The notes beneath the pieces are model-generated. The model was not told where the DNA came from, searched no databases, and worked only from the letters and a program-made list of their open reading frames with translations. From assembly GCA_028874315.1 (NCBI GenBank), contig JAPPKM010000138.1, positions 1 to 36,706 of the forward strand: a stretch of 36,706 nucleotides of DNA, given 5' to 3'. Below are positions 33,604 to 36,706 of the stretch, piece by piece (position 1 is the stretch's first letter; each line of letters begins with the position of its first letter). Source of the stretch: Chloroflexota bacterium (GTDB lineage: Bacteria > Chloroflexota > UBA11872). The translations under genes and the position numbers were made by a program.

Positions 33604-34563
33604 TCACGGCCGGTAGGCCAGGTCCGGAAACTCCTCCGCCGCCGCGCGTACGAAGCCTTCCCAGCCCTTGCGTGACACTGGCAGGTACGGCCGGCGGGTG
33701 TCCCAGGTGGTTTCCACCAGGAACGGCGAGGCGGCTGACATGGCCTTGCCGATGATGCCGTGCAGGTTGCCGTCTTCCACCAGGTGGCGCTTGGCGATGC
33801 CGCCAAAGGCGTGCAGCCTCTCGTTGCGCCGCGCCGCCGCGTCCCAGTCGCCGCGTTCGATCTCGTCCCACCAGTCCAGCATGAACGTTGGGTTGTAGCC
33901 CGCCATCCAGGAGTAGTTGCCGCGCGCGCCGTGCATGGCGAACGCCGTCAGCACGTGCTCCCCGGCAAAGCAACTCAGCTCCGGCGCCTGCCGCCGCACG
34001 TCCATGAAACCGTCCACTCCCGCCTGCACGTACTTGGCCCCGATCAGCTTCGGAAACTTTTCGGCCAACGCGCGGTATTCGGTGCCGCCCAGCACGTGCG
34101 GCTGCCGCGGCGTGTTGTATTGGATCAGGCCGAAGTCGTCGGGTACCGCGTCCGACACGTCCTCCCAGAACCGGTCGAACGAGGCCGGCGTCATCGGCAT
34201 GAACACCGGATGCCCCACGTGCGCGCCCATCACCCCGCTGTCCGCCGCAATGCGCAGGCGGTCCACGGTGCCCTGCGTGTTCAGCCAGGTCACGCCCGCC
34301 TGCGACGGCATGCCCACGTTCTGGCATTCGTCCCCGAACGCCTCCACCAGGGTGCGAAAGTCGTCCAGCTCGATCGCGTAGAACTCGCCGTCGCTATCCG
34401 TTGTATACGCCCCGTGCAGGCCCGCGGCATGGCAGCGCCGCACGTTCTCCCGCACCACGCCCGTATCGATCCTGTTGTCCGCCGTAAACGGCGTCGTCAG
34501 CGCAATCCAGATCCCGTGCAGGTTCTCCCGCGTTAGTCCGCCCGCCATCTCCTCCCGCGCCAT
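33604..34563 (-). CDS. DapA-superfamily (NAL) aldolase/lyase, not lysine biosynthesis
   Basis: 319 residues from ATG 34563, with GGGAG about 9 nt upstream. TIM-barrel of the N-acetylneuraminate lyase/dihydrodipicolinate synthase superfamily: GIWIALTTPFTADNRID, Tyr149 in LIQYNTPRQPHV, and Schiff-base Lys177 in LIGAKYVQ. The GTTGE phosphate/keto-acid loop of true DapA is changed to TTDSDGE (54-60). A real dapA lies at 13965, so this paralogue probably handles another keto-acid or sugar-acid, for example an aldonate-derived substrate. It faces the solute-binding protein gene tail to tail with a 50-bp gap. No dedicated partner enzyme is adjacent. Confidence 0.82.
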   Translation of the reverse strand: MAREEMAGGLTRENLHGIWIALTTPFTADNRIDTGVVRENVRRCHAAGLHGAYTTDSDGEFYAIELDDFRTLVEAFGDECQNVGMPSQAGVTWLNTQGTVDRLRIAADSGVMGAHVGHPVFMPMTPASFDRFWEDVSDAVPDDFGLIQYNTPRQPHVLGGTEYRALAEKFPKLIGAKYVQAGVDGFMDVRRQAPELSCFAGEHVLTAFAMHGARGNYSWMAGYNPTFMLDWWDEIERGDWDAAARRNERLHAFGGIAKRHLVEDGNLHGIIGKAMSAASPFLVETTWDTRRPYLPVSRKGWEGFVRAAAEEFPDLAYRP

Positions 34564-34783
34564 AACTCGACTCCCTGGTCCCGCACGCCAACGCTCCCGC
34601 CCATAGTGCGCCCGCTCTGCCACCGGCTGCCATTCCGGACGTGGGAGCTAGTCCCGTCGGTTGCTTTCTGCACAGGAATCTGACCCGACGTGAGCCGGAC
34701 GTCTCCCAGGTGGAATGATCGCCATCCTGACCGCGACCAGCTGCGGTCGGAGACTCGCTGCCGCCACGGCCAGTCCTGCCCGG

Positions 34784-35545
34784 TCAGCCGACTCGCCAAC
34801 GCAGGCGACGCTCGACGAACCAGAGGACAGCCACCGAAAGACCGGCCAGGACACCCAGATCCAGCGCCAGCCGACCGCTGACAGGACCCAGCAGTACTTG
34901 GCGCAATGCCGACGCCGCGTAGGTTGCCGGGCTCGCGTAGCCAGCCAGGTTGAGGGCCTCCGGCAGCCGCTCAGGCGGCACGAGTACCGGTCCAAGGCTC
35001 AGTAACAAGAGCGTCAACAGCAGGCTGACCGAGCCGGCTTCCTCGGGAGTCCGTGCCATCGACCCAACCAGGGCTCCGATACTTGCCAGTGGAATGGCGC
35101 ATAGCGGCACCACCAGCAGCACCCAGGGACTTGGCGCCAGTGCAACGCCCAGGATTCGCGAGCCGGCCGCAATCGTGACAACAATCGCCGGAAGCGCCAG
35201 CAGGAGGAAGGCAACGACGGTTGCCACGATGAGCGCCGACTTGTAGACCGGCAGCGTGGCAACAAAGCGCAAGGTGCCCTTCGCCCGCATGTAGGCAAAG
35301 TTGCTCGACACTTTGTTCTGGTTCTCGAACATCAGCGCCAAGACCACGTTTCCGACAAGCACGTATTCGAGTCCCACCACCCCTGTGTTCCGGAGCAAGA
35401 TTCCCAACATGGTGATGCTCAACAGCGGCGCCGCCATGCCCAGCACCACCATGCTGCGCCAGCCCCAGCGCCAATTCGCCAGTTGCACCAACAGCAACTC
35501 GGACAGTTGAACGGCGAAAGCCTGCCGGCCACGGCGATCAGTCAC
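34784..35545 (-). CDS. ABC-2 type transporter permease
   Basis: 253 residues with six hydrophobic segments of the ABC-2 permease type: VLGMAAPLLSITMLGILL, LEYVLVGNVVLALMFENQ, IVATVVAFLLLALPAIVVTIA, WVLLVVPLCAIPLASIGALVGSMA, SVSLLLTLLLLSLGPVLV, and LALDLGVLAGLSVAVLWFV. GTG 35545 is chosen because GGAGG lies 6-7 nt upstream and it overlaps the ATPase stop by 8 bp, indicating translational coupling. It forms an exporter with the ATPase gene just upstream. Resemblance to drug, antibiotic or polysaccharide exporters of the DrrAB type is general; substrate unknown. Confidence 0.85.
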   Translation of the reverse strand: MTDRRGRQAFAVQLSELLLVQLANWRWGWRSMVVLGMAAPLLSITMLGILLRNTGVVGLEYVLVGNVVLALMFENQNKVSSNFAYMRAKGTLRFVATLPVYKSALIVATVVAFLLLALPAIVVTIAAGSRILGVALAPSPWVLLVVPLCAIPLASIGALVGSMARTPEEAGSVSLLLTLLLLSLGPVLVPPERLPEALNLAGYASPATYAASALRQVLLGPVSGRLALDLGVLAGLSVAVLWFVERRLRWRVG

Positions 35546-36482
35546 CAACGCCCTCCGCGTAGTGGAGGTACAGATCTTCGAGCGTGCAGGAATAGATCCG
35601 GAAGTCCTCGTAGCGTTCGAGGTCGAGGCGCTGTAGCACCTCCGAGAGTTGGTCCTTCGGTACAAGAGCAAGCCATCGGCCTGAGGGCAGACGACGGAAC
35701 CGGAGTCCCGCCCCAAGTGCCGGCGGATCCTCGGTGCCGGTCTCGAGTTCCAGCCGCACCTGCCGGTCCACGCGCCGCTTGAGCGAGGCGGGTTCGCCAA
35801 TCGCGACGACGCGCCCGGCGCGGAGGATGGCTACCCGCTCGATGATCTTCTCGGCTTCCACGGCGTCGTGCGTGATGAAGATGACCGTGGTTCCCTGTTC
35901 CCGGTTGAGCTGACGAAGGTTCTTCCACACCAACTGCCGACGCTGGGGATCGAGATTGGCCGTCGGCTCGTCCAGGATGATGACGGGAGGCGTGGTCGCG
36001 GTCGCCAACGCCAGTTGCACCAGGCGTAGCTGCCCGCCGGACAGATGGCGACACGGCCGGCGCCTCACCGCGGCCAGTTGCCATAGATCAATCAGCCGGT
36101 CTCGCTCGCTTCGCGCCCCGGAACGGCTCTCGCCCCGCAAGCGGGCAGTCACGAAGAGAAACTCGCCAACGGTCAGGCTGTCGAGCACCGCGCCGTCCTG
36201 CGGCATGAAGCCGACGCGGGTTGTGACCGCAAATGGATCGTCGGCGACGGGTCGCCCGAAAAGGCGGATCGAGCCCGAGGTCGGCTGCAGCAGGTTGACC
36301 ATCTGCCGCACCAGCGTGGTCTTGCCGGCGCCGTTATCCCCCAGAATGCCGAAGATCTCACCGCGACGGATGTCGAGCGAGATGCCGTCGTTCGCCCGCT
36401 CCTGTTGACCGGCGTAGACCATGACCACGTCCCGCAACTCGTACACGATGTCGTGCTCGTGGCTCAGAACTTGGCCGGTCAA
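35538..36482 (-). CDS. ABC transporter ATP-binding protein (DrrA/CcmA-like)
   Basis: About 314 residues from TTG 36482, with GGAG 6 nt upstream; the frame remains open to 36560, so a longer product is possible. Walker A GDNGAGKTT near residue 48, Q-loop GFMPQDGAVLDSL, signature LSGGQLRLVQLALA, Walker B VIILDEPTANLDP, and H-loop VIFITHD. The C-terminal ~85 residues form an extra domain often found in ABC-2 exporter ATPases (CTLEDLYLHY). It overlaps the permease gene by 8 bp, so it is a two-gene export operon. Divergent from leuS across about 140 bp. Confidence 0.9.
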   Translation of the reverse strand: MTGQVLSHEHDIVYELRDVVMVYAGQQERANDGISLDIRRGEIFGILGDNGAGKTTLVRQMVNLLQPTSGSIRLFGRPVADDPFAVTTRVGFMPQDGAVLDSLTVGEFLFVTARLRGESRSGARSERDRLIDLWQLAAVRRRPCRHLSGGQLRLVQLALATATTPPVIILDEPTANLDPQRRQLVWKNLRQLNREQGTTVIFITHDAVEAEKIIERVAILRAGRVVAIGEPASLKRRVDRQVRLELETGTEDPPALGAGLRFRRLPSGRWLALVPKDQLSEVLQRLDLERYEDFRIYSCTLEDLYLHYAEGVGD

Positions 36483-36624
36483 CGCACGCTCCAATTGGCC
36501 GTTGTCACGCCCTCTGGAAACGTGGCGCGCGGGGCAGCGTAACGGGCGGTTTCCGTCCAAACGGAGTCGAGCCGCCTAGAATGGCAGACTGCCTTTCACG
36601 ACTTGGCCTCGCTGGCTCCTCCCC

Positions 36625-36706
36625 ATGACCACCGACTTCCGTCCCACCGAAATCGATCCCAAGTGGCGCGCCCGCTGGGCTGAGCAGGACCTGTACCGCA
36701 CGCCCG
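36625..36706 (+). CDS. leuS: Leucyl-tRNA synthetase, N-terminal fragment (runs off window)
   Basis: Only the first 27 codons are present. MTTDFRPTEIDPKWRARWAE followed by QDLYRTP matches the conserved N-terminus of bacterial LeuRS (pattern YxPxxIEPKWQxxWxxxGLYxT), which leads into the class I synthetase domain. Valyl-tRNA synthetase has a similar start but usually reads differently after the Trp. The gene continues past 36706, so nothing can be said about the catalytic motifs. Confidence 0.7.
   Translation, partial: MTTDFRPTEIDPKWRARWAEQDLYRTP

Noticed and set aside
34564-34783. Gap between the DapA-like and ABC permease genes
   Set aside because: Searched for tRNA, terminator and small genes; nothing convincing.
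1-36706. CRISPR arrays, tRNA, rRNA, insertion sequences, phage genes
   Set aside because: No spaced repeats of CRISPR type, no cloverleaf or rRNA core motifs, and no transposase, integrase or phage structural signatures were seen on either strand.

Overview
This high-GC window is bacterial and most resembles a free-living or host-associated Chloroflexota (SAR202-like or a related class). Two secreted proteins (4630-6468 and 23362-25767) carry the 'FG-P-S ... QYFxxGxLxW' module that I associate with exported Chloroflexota proteins. A sugar-oriented accessory gene set surrounds a conserved housekeeping core. The phylum call is an inference (about 0.6); there is no rRNA in the window to confirm it.

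Layout. 1-333 is a leader holding a good sigma70-type promoter with a tandem direct repeat, ahead of a large GH106-like glycosidase (334-3855). Its stop codon interlocks tail to tail with that of a DUF3105 membrane protein. A Tat-exported sugar/sorbosone dehydrogenase-like beta-propeller follows. 6556-7559 is a membrane protein plus winged-helix regulator pair with a perfect operator-like palindrome upstream. 7733-19417 is a housekeeping core, all on the + strand: rpsO, terminator, pnp, dapB, asd, an unknown membrane protein, a coiled-coil protein, dapA, family-4 uracil-DNA glycosylase, rnj (RNase J) and ftsK. The order rpsO-pnp-dapB-dapA-rnj-ftsK is also found in Mycobacterium, so this block is old.

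19517-26868 lies on the minus strand: an OB-fold-like lipoprotein, then an apparent operon reading Gfo/Idh/MocA dehydrogenase, exported GH99/WbsX-like protein, MFS exporter, and two tandem LacI-type sensor proteins that both lack the DNA-binding domain. Divergent from it, 27028-30334 (+) encodes a second Gfo/Idh/MocA protein, a second MFS transporter and a sugar-phosphate isomerase/epimerase-like TIM barrel. Together these look like a carbohydrate uptake and oxidation island.

30436-36706 holds a coiled-coil protein that probably begins at a non-ATG codon, a perfect 20-bp ParB-type parS palindrome at 30911-30930, an SDR dehydrogenase, an orphan substrate-binding lipoprotein, a DapA-superfamily aldolase/lyase, a two-gene ABC exporter, and the first 27 codons of a probable leuS. 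I saw no rRNA, tRNA, CRISPR array, transposase or phage gene. The observations I rate highest are the parS site, the duplicated HTH-less LacI-type sensors, and the clamp-binding-like tail on the uracil-DNA glycosylase.
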